DNA from: Anopheles merus
Taxonomy: Eukaryota; Arthropoda; Insecta; Diptera; Culicidae
Assembly: GCF_017562075.2 (NCBI RefSeq)
Contig: NC_054082.1
Location: forward strand, 62,667,822 to 62,731,821
Reading direction: 5' to 3'
DNA length: 64,000 nucleotides
Part shown: positions 55,637 to 64,000 of the stretch, in pieces
Position numbering within the stretch: position 1 is the stretch's first letter
Layout: every line of letters starts with the position of its first letter
The notes under the pieces: model-generated
Database searches by the model: none
The model's input: the letters and a program-made list of their open reading frames with translations, nothing else
Told to the model about the DNA's origin: nothing
Made by a program: the position numbers and the translations under genes

Positions 55637-56419
55637 TGTAGCATATCTGCTATACAGAACTTATTATAATACACACTATCAGCTATAGACACATTGTAAC
55701 ACATTTTAGAAAGCCAAACCACACCATTGTAACACATTCATTTTAACACATTCAGCAAATCAGATCATACCATAGCACCGCAACCGGAAGAGTTCAGGCC
55801 GTCCATTCAAACAAATAACAGACGTGACACACTTATCAAAAACAACCGAAACGGGCAACATAAGCAATTCAAGCGTTACTGCGGTAAAGTGGACAATCAG
55901 AGAACGCATAGCAACTTATTGCTAAAAGCGCAGTGTAGGCAAAGATCGATGAACGCACCCGTTCTTTAGCTAGAACAGTTTATACTTTCCAGAACCTTCG
56001 TAAAAACATAGACACCTCACTCCAATATAATGTATAAATTGCACCTCATATCAATAACCTTTAATTAGGACAAAAACACATTCCAAAACCAAATGTACGA
56101 AACTTATTGAGTATAAATAAAACCAATTCCGACCGTGGCAAGTCAGATTCGTTCGGACTGCCAAGATAGGACGTTACGCTTCCTAAAAACTTCGTGTACC
56201 AACTTATTTCAAGAGTTTAGTTATGTCCCCCTACCCAAGGTAAGGCTTCTAAACTCCAACATTTCCAGTAAGGGAAACTCCTTCCGGGTTTCCATGATCG
56301 CCTGGACGATCAAATCAGTCCGCTTCGAATAGTTTGTTCCACCTCAGCTCATGTCAGTAAAGACTGACTCCCCGCAAAAACGGTGCACGACGGCCCCGCG
56401 TACGTTCGATCACATTACA
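55637..56419 (+). repeat. gypsy-3 5' LTR
   Basis: 783 bp; TATAAATAAAACC near 56110 may combine a TATA-like and a poly(A) signal. Differs from the 3' LTR at a few bases and one indel near 56080. Confidence 0.93.
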
Positions 56420-57519
56420 TGGCGACCGTGGCCTTAATCTGCAATCGACAGGCAGAAGTATAAGCAAATTATTTTCAAGTAAAATGTGATAAATACAACG
56501 GTAACGTAAAACGTAAGTGTCGTGTGACAAACCAAAAGTATTGTGACCATAACCGGCATTCGACGGGACGTGAGAAAAAAAAAGTGTCAAATGTGCATTT
56601 TTTTTAACGAAACATTCAACAACGCTGCTGGCACAAGTGACCCATATGTTATAAATAATAACGGTGAAAGAACAGCCAGAAGCAAGTGCAGTGCAGAATA
56701 AAAAAAAAACAACATTTAGTGCAATGTAGTGCAAAAGGAATGTCAAATTGATGAACAGCACTGTGTTGTGAGAACCTACCCCAATGTGTAAAAACGTAAC
56801 GCTTATGCGATCGATTTACCAAGTAGAGTAACCTTAAAAAGGGTAACGACGCATCAAACCCTAAAGCTAATGTTGATGGTGATAATTATCTTACCATTAT
56901 TCAAACACAAAATGTTCACTCAGAGCAGCATAAAACCCATGAATTAAAACTGAACATTGTGCTGATACTTCTTGCTATCATACTCATGCAAAAAGTAATT
57001 AAAACCATTTTCAAAATATTGAAAACTCTAGCAAAACGTGATGCAATCAATAACATACAACTGCCTATATAATGTAACTCATTTTGGTAACCTATACGAT
57101 TCGTGGAGCAATTGATATGGGACAATAAAGTGCATAGCGAAACTACGGTTCACAAGCAGCGATTGAATGAAACAACCTTTCCCAACGTGGAAGACGAAAA
57201 TACAAGACGAGCCCACTGCCCAATCTGGATTGGCAGACAAGAATAGACAAGTGTCCCGACAAGACATCGAGCGACGACTGATCGACGACGTCATCGTAGA
57301 ACTTCACATCAAACATCGAGTATGCACCAAATACCGATTAAACACCCAGCACCGGTATAGATTCAGCGTAGCATCATCATCAGTAGCAACAAAATGCACG
57401 CAGCATATCCCATTAAGGTATTGAAACTTTAGAACATAATCAAATCAAATCAAATCAAAGTTTTCAAGCTAGGAAATGAGTTCTATAAAAAGATTACATG
57501 AAAACAATTCAAAACAGGA
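56420..57519 (+). other. gypsy-3 primer-binding site and leader
   Basis: Primer site at 56420, then 1.1 kb of AT-rich leader without a credible gene. The part from 57134 is also present at 52370. It contains a (CAAAT)n run near 57440-57460. Confidence 0.8.
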
Positions 57520-58587
57520 ATGATTACTATAAGCGATAGAATTGAAATTTTGAAACATATCTTTAAAAAAATACAGGACCCCAATCAAAGGACTTGTACG
57601 AAAACACAACTCAGAATACAAGCCGAGGAAACATTTAAAGAGATTCAAAAAGAGATAGAAAAAAATAAATTCAAATACACCTTTAACAAACTATTAGAAT
57701 TTAGTAAAATTTCCAACGCACTAATTCATAATATCATTGCTTTGAGCACATCAAAAACCAACGACGACTCACATAACAAGACATCTGATTGCTCAACAAA
57801 TAGCTTAGAAGACAAAAATACCAACTTAACATTATTGACAACCAATAAGTTATCGTTCAAACTCTTAGCACAGACCATATCAGCCTTTCTACAACTCCAT
57901 AAAAAATCTAAAATGGCTTTCGATCTTAATAGCGTAGGGTTCTCCGTACTCACGGGCATGCAACCGTTTGAGGGTAAAGCATCCGAATTGACTAAATTCA
58001 TCGATACAGTCAATACAGTAAAAAGTATGATCAGTTCATCAAATTCCCTTATAGCAATCAACCTCCTACTCACAAAACTAGGAAAAGAACCTAGGGAATT
58101 GTTTAAAGAACTGCCTAAATCCTTCGATGAGATAATTGTTACCATCAAAGGAAGGTATACGAATACCATCTCAGTCGCCAAAATTTACAAACAATTATGC
58201 GACAGAAGAAAAGGTAAATTTGAAAATTTTAACACTTTTGCAAATAGCCTCAACGAATTGGCTGATCAACTGCAAACAGCATATATTCAGGAAAACATGA
58301 CACCCGACATAGCAAAGACACTAACACAGCAAAACGTCATAATAAAACTAAAAGAAGCAGGTATCAGTAGAGACAGCCAACTAATTTTAGACATAAAAGA
58401 GTTTTCAAGTATCACCGACATGCTGGATACAGTGAAAAGTTATGAAAGAAAAAACCCGCCACATGAACAGAATAGTCGCACCACAAACTTTACACCGAAC
58501 GCAAATCGTTCGACACAAGCGAAACCCCGATATGGCCCCCAGACCAACGGGACAAACAGAAACGCAAATGCATTCAAAGCGGCATAG
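57520..58587 (+). CDS. gag: gypsy-3 Gag
   Basis: 355 codons from MITISDRIEILKH to AFKAA. Helical N-terminus, Ser/Asn-rich linker, capsid-like domain from about residue 130 (FDLNSVGFSVLTGMQPF), C-terminal Asn/Arg/Pro tail; no CCHC knuckle, as in several mdg1/412-type Gags. Pol begins in the -1 register, open from about 58473 across the gag stop, so a -1 frameshift near the gag end is the likely way to make Gag-Pol; no classical slippery heptamer was found there. Confidence 0.85.
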   Translation: MITISDRIEILKHIFKKIQDPNQRTCTKTQLRIQAEETFKEIQKEIEKNKFKYTFNKLLEFSKISNALIHNIIALSTSKTNDDSHNKTSDCSTNSLEDKNTNLTLLTTNKLSFKLLAQTISAFLQLHKKSKMAFDLNSVGFSVLTGMQPFEGKASELTKFIDTVNTVKSMISSSNSLIAINLLLTKLGKEPRELFKELPKSFDEIIVTIKGRYTNTISVAKIYKQLCDRRKGKFENFNTFANSLNELADQLQTAYIQENMTPDIAKTLTQQNVIIKLKEAGISRDSQLILDIKEFSSITDMLDTVKSYERKNPPHEQNSRTTNFTPNANRSTQAKPRYGPQTNGTNRNANAFKAA

Positions 58588-59375
58588 AGCAGGGTTATGC
58601 ATACACAAATTCAAACCAACACACCCGACAAGAAAGAAGAAGAGGAAGGGGATCGTTTTTTAAACGACGACCAAAACCAATACCCACAGTAGTTTTGATG
58701 ACAGGGATAAAAACAAACAACTTCATAAAGGTTAAATTGAACATAGCTAACGGGAAAAACACAACATTGGTCATTGACTCCGGAGCTGAGGTATCACTTT
58801 TTAAAGCCTCAAGTTTAAAGAAACAAATCCAGTTAAAGAAAAACAAGGAACTCACACTCATAGGTATCACAACAGATACAATGAAAACAAAGAGATACAC
58901 TCAAGCAACCATTCATTTTGGTGACAAAAATGTCGAGCATACATTTTTTATTATAAAAGACCTACCAACTCAAGCAGACGGAGTATTAGGAATGGACTTT
59001 ATCAGTAAATTCCAATGCGACATCCTTTTTTCGACTTGGATGTTACAGTTCCGTAACGGAAATGATATCATTGAACACCCCGTTGATGACAGCATCAATG
59101 GAATTATTGAAATATCACCAAGAAGTGAGGTAATTCGAAAACTCACTTTAAAACCAATAACAGAAGATTCAGTAATTTTTTCTAAAGAAATAAAACCAGG
59201 AGTGTTTATCGGTAACACAATAATTAGCAAAACTGATCCAAACATCAAGCTTATCAACACAACTGAGTCAACAGCCTTTATTAATACAGGCACAATCAGA
59301 CCACAAATAGAACCTTTAAAAATTATGAAATTTTCTTGGCAAATAATCACAATACCCCAGAAAGAACTAGAATAA
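58588..59375 (+). CDS. pol: gypsy-3 pol: protease
   Basis: Frame open from within the end of gag. Basic linker (RQERRRGRGSFFKRRPKP), then an aspartic protease with VIDSGAEVSLF (about 58771-58803) and GVLGMDFISKF. Stops at 59375, but a -1 step at the word T-TTA-AAA (about 59307-59320) leads straight into the RT frame. Either a programmed shift or loss of one A in the run. Confidence 0.8.
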
Positions 59376-61132
59376 TTCAAGATAAAGTTCATATAGAACA
59401 AGTACCGGAAATAGCAAAAAGAAATTTAACAAACCTTATTGCTGAATTTTCAGATATATTTTGTCTCGAAAATGAGCCTATCACAACAAATAATTTCTAC
59501 AAACAACCAATAGAACTAATGGACAACATCCCATCATACATACCTAATTACAAACAAATCCATTCCCAAGCAGATGAAATTAATCAACAGGTCGACAAAA
59601 TGCTGAAAAATGATATAATTGAACATTCAGTTTCAGCTTATAATTCGCCCATTCTCTTAGTCCCGAAAAAATCGATTGATGGAAGTAAAAAGTGGCGATT
59701 AGTAGTTGACTTCAGACAACTAAATAAAAAAATCCTGCCGGATAAATTTCCTCTTCCTAGAATAGATACAATATTGGACCAGTTAGGTAGAGCAAAATAT
59801 TTTAGCACACTTGACTTAATGTCAGGGTTCCACCAAATTGAGCTAGAACCAGCATCAAGAAGATTCACTGCATTTTCCACACCAACAGGTCATTATCAAT
59901 TTACGAGAATGCCTTTTGGTTTAAATATAAGCCCAAATAGTTTTCAACGTATGATGGCAATAGCTATGGCAGGATTATCACCTGAGCTAGCATTTGTTTA
60001 CATCGACGATATAATCGTTACAGGGTGCAGCGCACAACACCATATAAGTAACTTAAGTAAGGTTTTTAACAAATTAAGAAAATGCAATCTTAAGTTAAAT
60101 CCAGAAAAATGCTGCTTCTTTAAAACAGAAGTAACCTATCTAGGTCACAAAATAACAGACAAAGGTATATACCCGGATGACTCAAAATACGAAATAATAG
60201 AAAAAATTCCTGTACCCAAAAATGCAAATGATGCCAGACGCTTCGTAGCATTTTGTAATTATTACAGAAAATTTGTACAAAACTTTGCAAAAATAGCTAA
60301 ACCTATTAATAACCTTATTAAAAAGGACGTAAAATTTGATTGGACCAAAGAATGTCAGGAAGCTTTTGAAAAACTTAAACAAAGTTTACTCTCACCAACA
60401 ATACTACAATATCCCGATTTTACAAAACAGTTCATTATAACAACTGATGCATCGGATACAGCATGTGGCGCTGTATTGTCTCAAATAACTGACGGAAACG
60501 ATTTACCAGTGGCATTTGCCAGCAATAGTTTCACGCCAGGGGAGAAAAACAAACCAATAATAGAAAAAGAACTGACAGCGATCCATTGGGCAATCAATTA
60601 CTTTAAACCATATATATATGGTCGAAAATTCATTGTAAAAACAGACCACAGACCATTAGCATACCTATTTGGGATGAAAAATCCAACATCTAAGTTAACT
60701 CGTATGATATTAGATCTAGAAGAATTTGACTTTGACGTACAGTTCTTAGCAGGGAAAGCAAACGTAGCAGCGGACGCGTTGTCTAGAGTAGTCATTACCT
60801 CAGATGAACTTAAGGCTGAAATACCAACAAACATAATGTTAGCAACAACTAACAATATACAAAATCTTAAATCAACAATCCTCATGGTTAATACCAGAGC
60901 AATGGTTAAACAAAAAGAGGCTAAAAAAGTAACACCTCATAAACCCATCGATACCAGGTCTGATCAACCAACGATGTGGACAACGGATACACCATCCAAA
61001 ACAAGGAAGCTTCTAAAAATTAGAACAAGCATTTCCGACAACAATATAACATTTGAAATGTGCAACAGCACTTACAAGAAAGTCCTAGGGAAAGTTAACG
61101 CGAAAGCAGAAAAAATGGAAGTCAAGCTTTAG
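59309..61132 (+). CDS. pol: gypsy-3 pol: reverse transcriptase and RNase H
   Basis: RT with WRLVVDFRQLNKK, FSTLDLMSGFHQI, FTRMPFGLNISP and the catalytic VYIDDIIVTG (about 59998-60027); RNase H with TTDASDTACGAVLSQ, IEKELTAIHWA, VKTDHRPLAYLF and AADALSR. All key acidic residues are present. A Lys/Thr-rich connection follows to a stop at 61132. The first ATG is at 59336 but the frame begins upstream, so it is not an independent gene. The integrase follows in another register after a run of six A near 61113. Confidence 0.9.
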   Translation, partial: RTFKNYEIFLANNHNTPERTRIIQDKVHIEQVPEIAKRNLTNLIAEFSDIFCLENEPITTNNFYKQPIELMDNIPSYIPNYKQIHSQADEINQQVDKMLKNDIIEHSVSAYNSPILLVPKKSIDGSKKWRLVVDFRQLNKKILPDKFPLPRIDTILDQLGRAKYFSTLDLMSGFHQIELEPASRRFTAFSTPTGHYQFTRMPFGLNISPNSFQRMMAIAMAGLSPELAFVYIDDIIVTGCSAQHHISNLSKVFNKLRKCNLKLNPEKCCFFKTEVTYLGHKITDKGIYPDDSKYEIIEKIPVPKNANDARRFVAFCNYYRKFVQNFAKIAKPINNLIKKDVKFDWTKECQEAFEKLKQSLLSPTILQYPDFTKQFIITTDASDTACGAVLSQITDGNDLPVAFASNSFTPGEKNKPIIEKELTAIHWAINYFKPYIYGRKFIVKTDHRPLAYLFGMKNPTSKLTRMILDLEEFDFDVQFLAGKANVAADALSRVVITSDELKAEIPTNIMLATTNNIQNLKSTILMVNTRAMVKQKEAKKVTPHKPIDTRSDQPTMWTTDTPSKTRKLLKIRTSISDNNITFEMCNSTYKKVLGKVNAKAEKMEVKL

Positions 61133-62286
61133 AGCTTGCTCTTCTCAACATTTGCAAAATCGCCAATAACTACAAAAACAAAAAGCTAGCCTGGTCTCTA
61201 CACGACCAAATATTTACACAGTACTCTCATCAAACCCTTAAAGAAATCGCCAACAGGGTGATTGACAAGTATGAATTCATACTGTTTACACCACCTAGGT
61301 GGGTAGAAACAGAACATGATCGGCTAAGAATAATCCATGATTATCACATGACCCCTTCGGGAGGACACGTAGGCCAATTCAGACTTTACAGGAAAATAAG
61401 AGATACTTACACGTGGAAAAACATCCGCAATGATATCAAAAATTTTATCAATAAGTGTGAAGCATGCTTAGTTAATAAGGTAAACAGACACACTAAAGAA
61501 CAGATAGTAATTACAACGACGCCTAACAAACCATTTAACGTTATATCTATTGACACAGTTGGACCATTGACAAAGACCAATAACAACTACAGGTACGCAA
61601 TAACTATTCAATGTGACTTGACAAAATATGTTGTAATAATACCTATTCACAATAAAGAAGCAAACACTATTGCAAAAGCATTAGTAGAAAATTTCATATT
61701 AACATTTGGAACTTTTATAGAGCTTAAATCAGATCAAGGCTTAGAATACAATAACGAAATCCTTAACAAAATAACAGAAATCTTACAAATTAAACAAACG
61801 TTCAGTACAGCATACCATCCTCAAACCATAGGAGCACTAGAAAGAAACCACAGGTGTTTAAATGAATATCTTAGAAGCTTTGTAAATGAGCACCATGATG
61901 ACTGGGATGACTGGATTAAATTTTACGAATTTGTTTATAACACCACAGAACACACAGACACAGGTTATACGCCTTACGAATTAATTTTTGGCAGAAAAGC
62001 AAATCTACCTCAAGAAATTTACCAAAACAAAATAGAGCCAGTATATAATGTTGAACAATATTATAATGAAATGAAATTTAAATTACAGAAATCACACGAA
62101 ATAGCACAGAAAAACCTTGTGAGCTCTAAAGAAAATAGGCAAAATATACTAAATAAAAATACTAACTCCTTAAAACTTGAGATAGGCGACATAGTTTACT
62201 TAACAAATGAAAATAGGAAGAAATTGGATCCCGTTTATATTGGACCATTTACAGTGACAAATATACAAGAACCAACTGCACCATAA
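61124..62286 (+). CDS. pol: gypsy-3 pol: integrase
   Basis: Open from the overlap with the RT frame (ALELALLNICKIANNY). Zinc domain HDYHMTPSGGHVGQFRLYRKIRDTY...CEACLVNK, core with SIDTVGPL, LKSDQGLEY and GALERNHR; 35 residues separate the second Asp from the Glu. C-terminal domain with LEIGDIVYLTNENRKKLDPVYIGPF. It ends 110 bp before the 3' LTR. It would insert the cDNA with a 4-bp duplication, which is what is seen around this element. Confidence 0.88.
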
Positions 62287-62396
62287 TACACAAAACCACC
62301 AACAAATCGTCAACAGTACACAAAAACAGGTTAATCAAATCAAAAGAATAACTTCAATCATTTTATTATTTACGTTATTCTCCTAAAGGGAGGAGG

Positions 62397-63178
62397 TGTA
62401 GCATATCTGCTATACAGAACTTATTATAATACACACTATCAGCTATAGACACATTGTAACACATTTTAGAAAGCCAAACCACACCATTGTAACACATTCA
62501 TTTTAACACATTCAGCAAATCAGATCATACCATAGCACCGCAACCGGAAGAGTTCAGGCCGTCCATTCAAACAAATAACAGACGTGACACACTTATCAAA
62601 AACAACCGAAACGGGCAACATAAGCAATTCAAGCGTTACTGCGGTAAAGTGGACAATCAGAGAACGCATAGCAACTTATTGCTAAAAGCGCAGTGTAGGC
62701 AAAGATCGATGAACGCACCCGTTCTTTAGCTAGAACAGTTTATACTTTCCAGAACCTTCGTAAAAACATAGACACCTCACTCCAATATAATGTATAAATT
62801 GCACCTCATATCAATAACCTTTAATTAGGACAAAAAACATACCAAAACCAAATGTACGAAACTTATTGAGTATAAATAAAACCAATTCCGACCGTGGCAA
62901 GTCAGATTCGTTCGGACTGCCAAGATAGGACGTTACGCTTCCTAAAAACTTCGTGTACCAACTTATTTCAAGAGTTTAGTTATGTCCCCCTACCCAAGGT
63001 AAGGCTTCTAAACTCCAACATTTCCAGTAAAGGAAACTCCTTCCGGGTTTCCATGATCGCGTGGACGATCAAATCAGTCCGCTTCGAATAGTTTGTTCCA
63101 CCTCAGCTCATGTCAGTAAAGACTGACTCCCCGCAAAAACGGTGCACGACGGCCCCGCGTACGTTCGATCACATTACA
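62397..63178 (+). repeat. gypsy-3 3' LTR
   Basis: 782 bp; follows the purine tract and is followed by AGGG and the resumed BEL-2 frame. Confidence 0.93.
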
Positions 63179-63182
63179 AGGG

Positions 63183-64000
63183 AAAACAAAGGTAGCTTGT
63201 TTGTGCTAAATGAAAAATGTGATAAAGAAGAAAAAGGAATGGAGGAAATTATAAGGGAATTTTTTACAACCGAAGGTGTTGGTGTTCAACCTAGCCCAAA
63301 CATAATAACCCCAAAACATGAAGAAAGAGCATTGAACTTGATGAAAAATACTCTAAGACCACTAGAAACGGGCTATGAAATAGGACTTTTATGGAAAGAG
63401 GATGATATAAACCTCCCAGAAAGCTATACCCAAGCGCTTAGACGGTTGCAGGGTTTGGAAAGAAGACTTGAAAAAGATGTAAATCTTAAAAACTGGTACC
63501 ACAACGAAATTTCGTTATACTGCCAAAAGGGATACGCTAAGGAAGTTAACACGGAAATACAAATACACAACAGGAATTTAAACTATATACCACATTTCGC
63601 AGTAGTGAACTTAAACAAATTAAATCCAAAGCCAAGGTTGGTCTTTGAGGCCGCGGCTCGGAACATGGGGATCTCTCTAAATTCTCAGTTGCTGACAGGA
63701 CCTGATGCAGTCCCTCCACTCATTGGTATCCTGTTAAGATTTAGAGAAGGCAGCATTGGAGTCTCTGGCGATATTCAAGAAATGTTTCACCGCATTAGAA
63801 TTCGAGCAGATGACAGATGTGCACAGCGCTTTCTTTATAGGGAATCCCCAAAACATTCACCAAAGATCATGGAAATGAGAGTAATGATCTTTGGCGCTTC
63901 TTGTTCCCCTGCGTGTGCACAATACGTTAAAAATTACAACGCTGGATTATTTCGGCAGCGGTACCCTGAGGCAGTAAAAGCTATTGAAAATAATCATTAT
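63183..64000 (+). CDS. pol: BEL-2 pol: reverse transcriptase (partial, runs off window)
   Basis: Continues the BEL-2 frame after gypsy-3 without a stop to the end of the window. BEL/Pao RT landmarks in order: GYEIGLLWKEDDINLPESY, RRLQGLERRLEKD, IPHFAVVNLNKLNPKPRLVFEAAA, SLNSQLLTGPD, SGDIQEMFHRIRI, FLYRESPK and FGASCSPACAQYVKN. The catalytic DD region and the RNase H and integrase lie beyond 64000. Apart from gypsy-3 and the gag break this part looks intact. Confidence 0.88.

Larger units (their letters stand above)
55637..63178 (+). mobile_element. Ty3/gypsy retrotransposon of mdg1/412 type (gypsy-3)
   Basis: LTRs 55637-56419 (783 bp) and 62397-63178 (782 bp), both TGTAGCATATC...CATTACA, nearly identical. 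Target duplication AGGG (55633-55636, 63179-63182). Primer site TGGCGACCGTGGCC at 56420, which fits tRNA-Arg as in mdg1/412 elements (from family knowledge). Purine tract AAAGGGAGGAGG before the 3' LTR. Order: leader, gag, protease, RT-RNase H, integrase; no envelope gene. Two one-base frame changes lie in pol, both at A runs. Confidence 0.93.

Noticed and set aside
62287..62396. Envelope gene of an errantivirus in gypsy-3
   Set aside because: Only 110 bp separate the integrase from the 3' LTR, so no envelope gene is present.

Overview
The window is insect nuclear DNA made almost entirely of transposable elements; no host single-copy gene, rRNA or functional tRNA gene was recognised. Several copies of a roughly 200-bp tRNA-derived SINE with an internal B box and an (AAG)n tail, GT-AG introns of 64-70 bp, and a mix of Ty3/gypsy, Ty1/copia, BEL/Pao, PIF/Harbinger, Transib, hAT, piggyBac, pogo-like and Helitron sequences point to a dipteran, most likely an Anopheles mosquito (the SINE looks like SINE200 from memory; not checked). 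The DNA is probably heterochromatic, and a Y-linked or pericentromeric origin is possible.

Layout. 1-1550: 5' half of a Ty3/gypsy element on the minus strand (gag, protease, start of RT) with two frame breaks, running off the window edge. 1.75-2.4 kb: hairpin repeat and a SINE. 2.4-18.6 kb: head-to-tail array of four copies of one truncated gypsy element, unit 4,060 bp, each being an LTR piece fused to a 5'-truncated gag plus pol. 18.6-20.3 kb: a Transib-like element with CACAATG ends and a 5-bp target duplication.

20.4-37.8 kb: a PIF/Harbinger element coding a MADF/BESS-type protein (+) and a DDE transposase (-), torn apart by nested insertions. A copia element (copia-2) sits in a MADF exon; a BEL/Pao element (BEL-1) sits in the 5' LTR of copia-2; a second copia (copia-1) sits in the gag gene of BEL-1; and a hAT MITE and a SINE sit in the pol of copia-1. 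For every layer inside the Harbinger element a target duplication can be read, although that of copia-2 is offset by one base.

38-50 kb: DNA-transposon debris: a long inverted-repeat element, SINEs, a broken Helitron helicase, a degenerate minus-strand gene with a TATA box, a hAT transposase relic, and a 3.4-kb TTAA-flanked piggyBac-like element that contains other repeats.

50-64 kb: a second BEL/Pao element (BEL-2) with two minisatellites in its leader, a chimeric duplication of BEL gag joined to gypsy gag, and a 7.5-kb mdg1/412-like gypsy element (gypsy-3) inserted in the BEL-2 pol with an AGGG target duplication. The BEL-2 pol is open to the end of the window.

The genes here do not form a host pathway. 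They are gag, protease, reverse transcriptase, RNase H, integrase and transposase genes of individual mobile elements, most of them broken. The most distinctive content is the tandem retrotransposon array with a recombinant second copy, the nested stack of insertions, and the Harbinger element whose two genes interleave on opposite strands.
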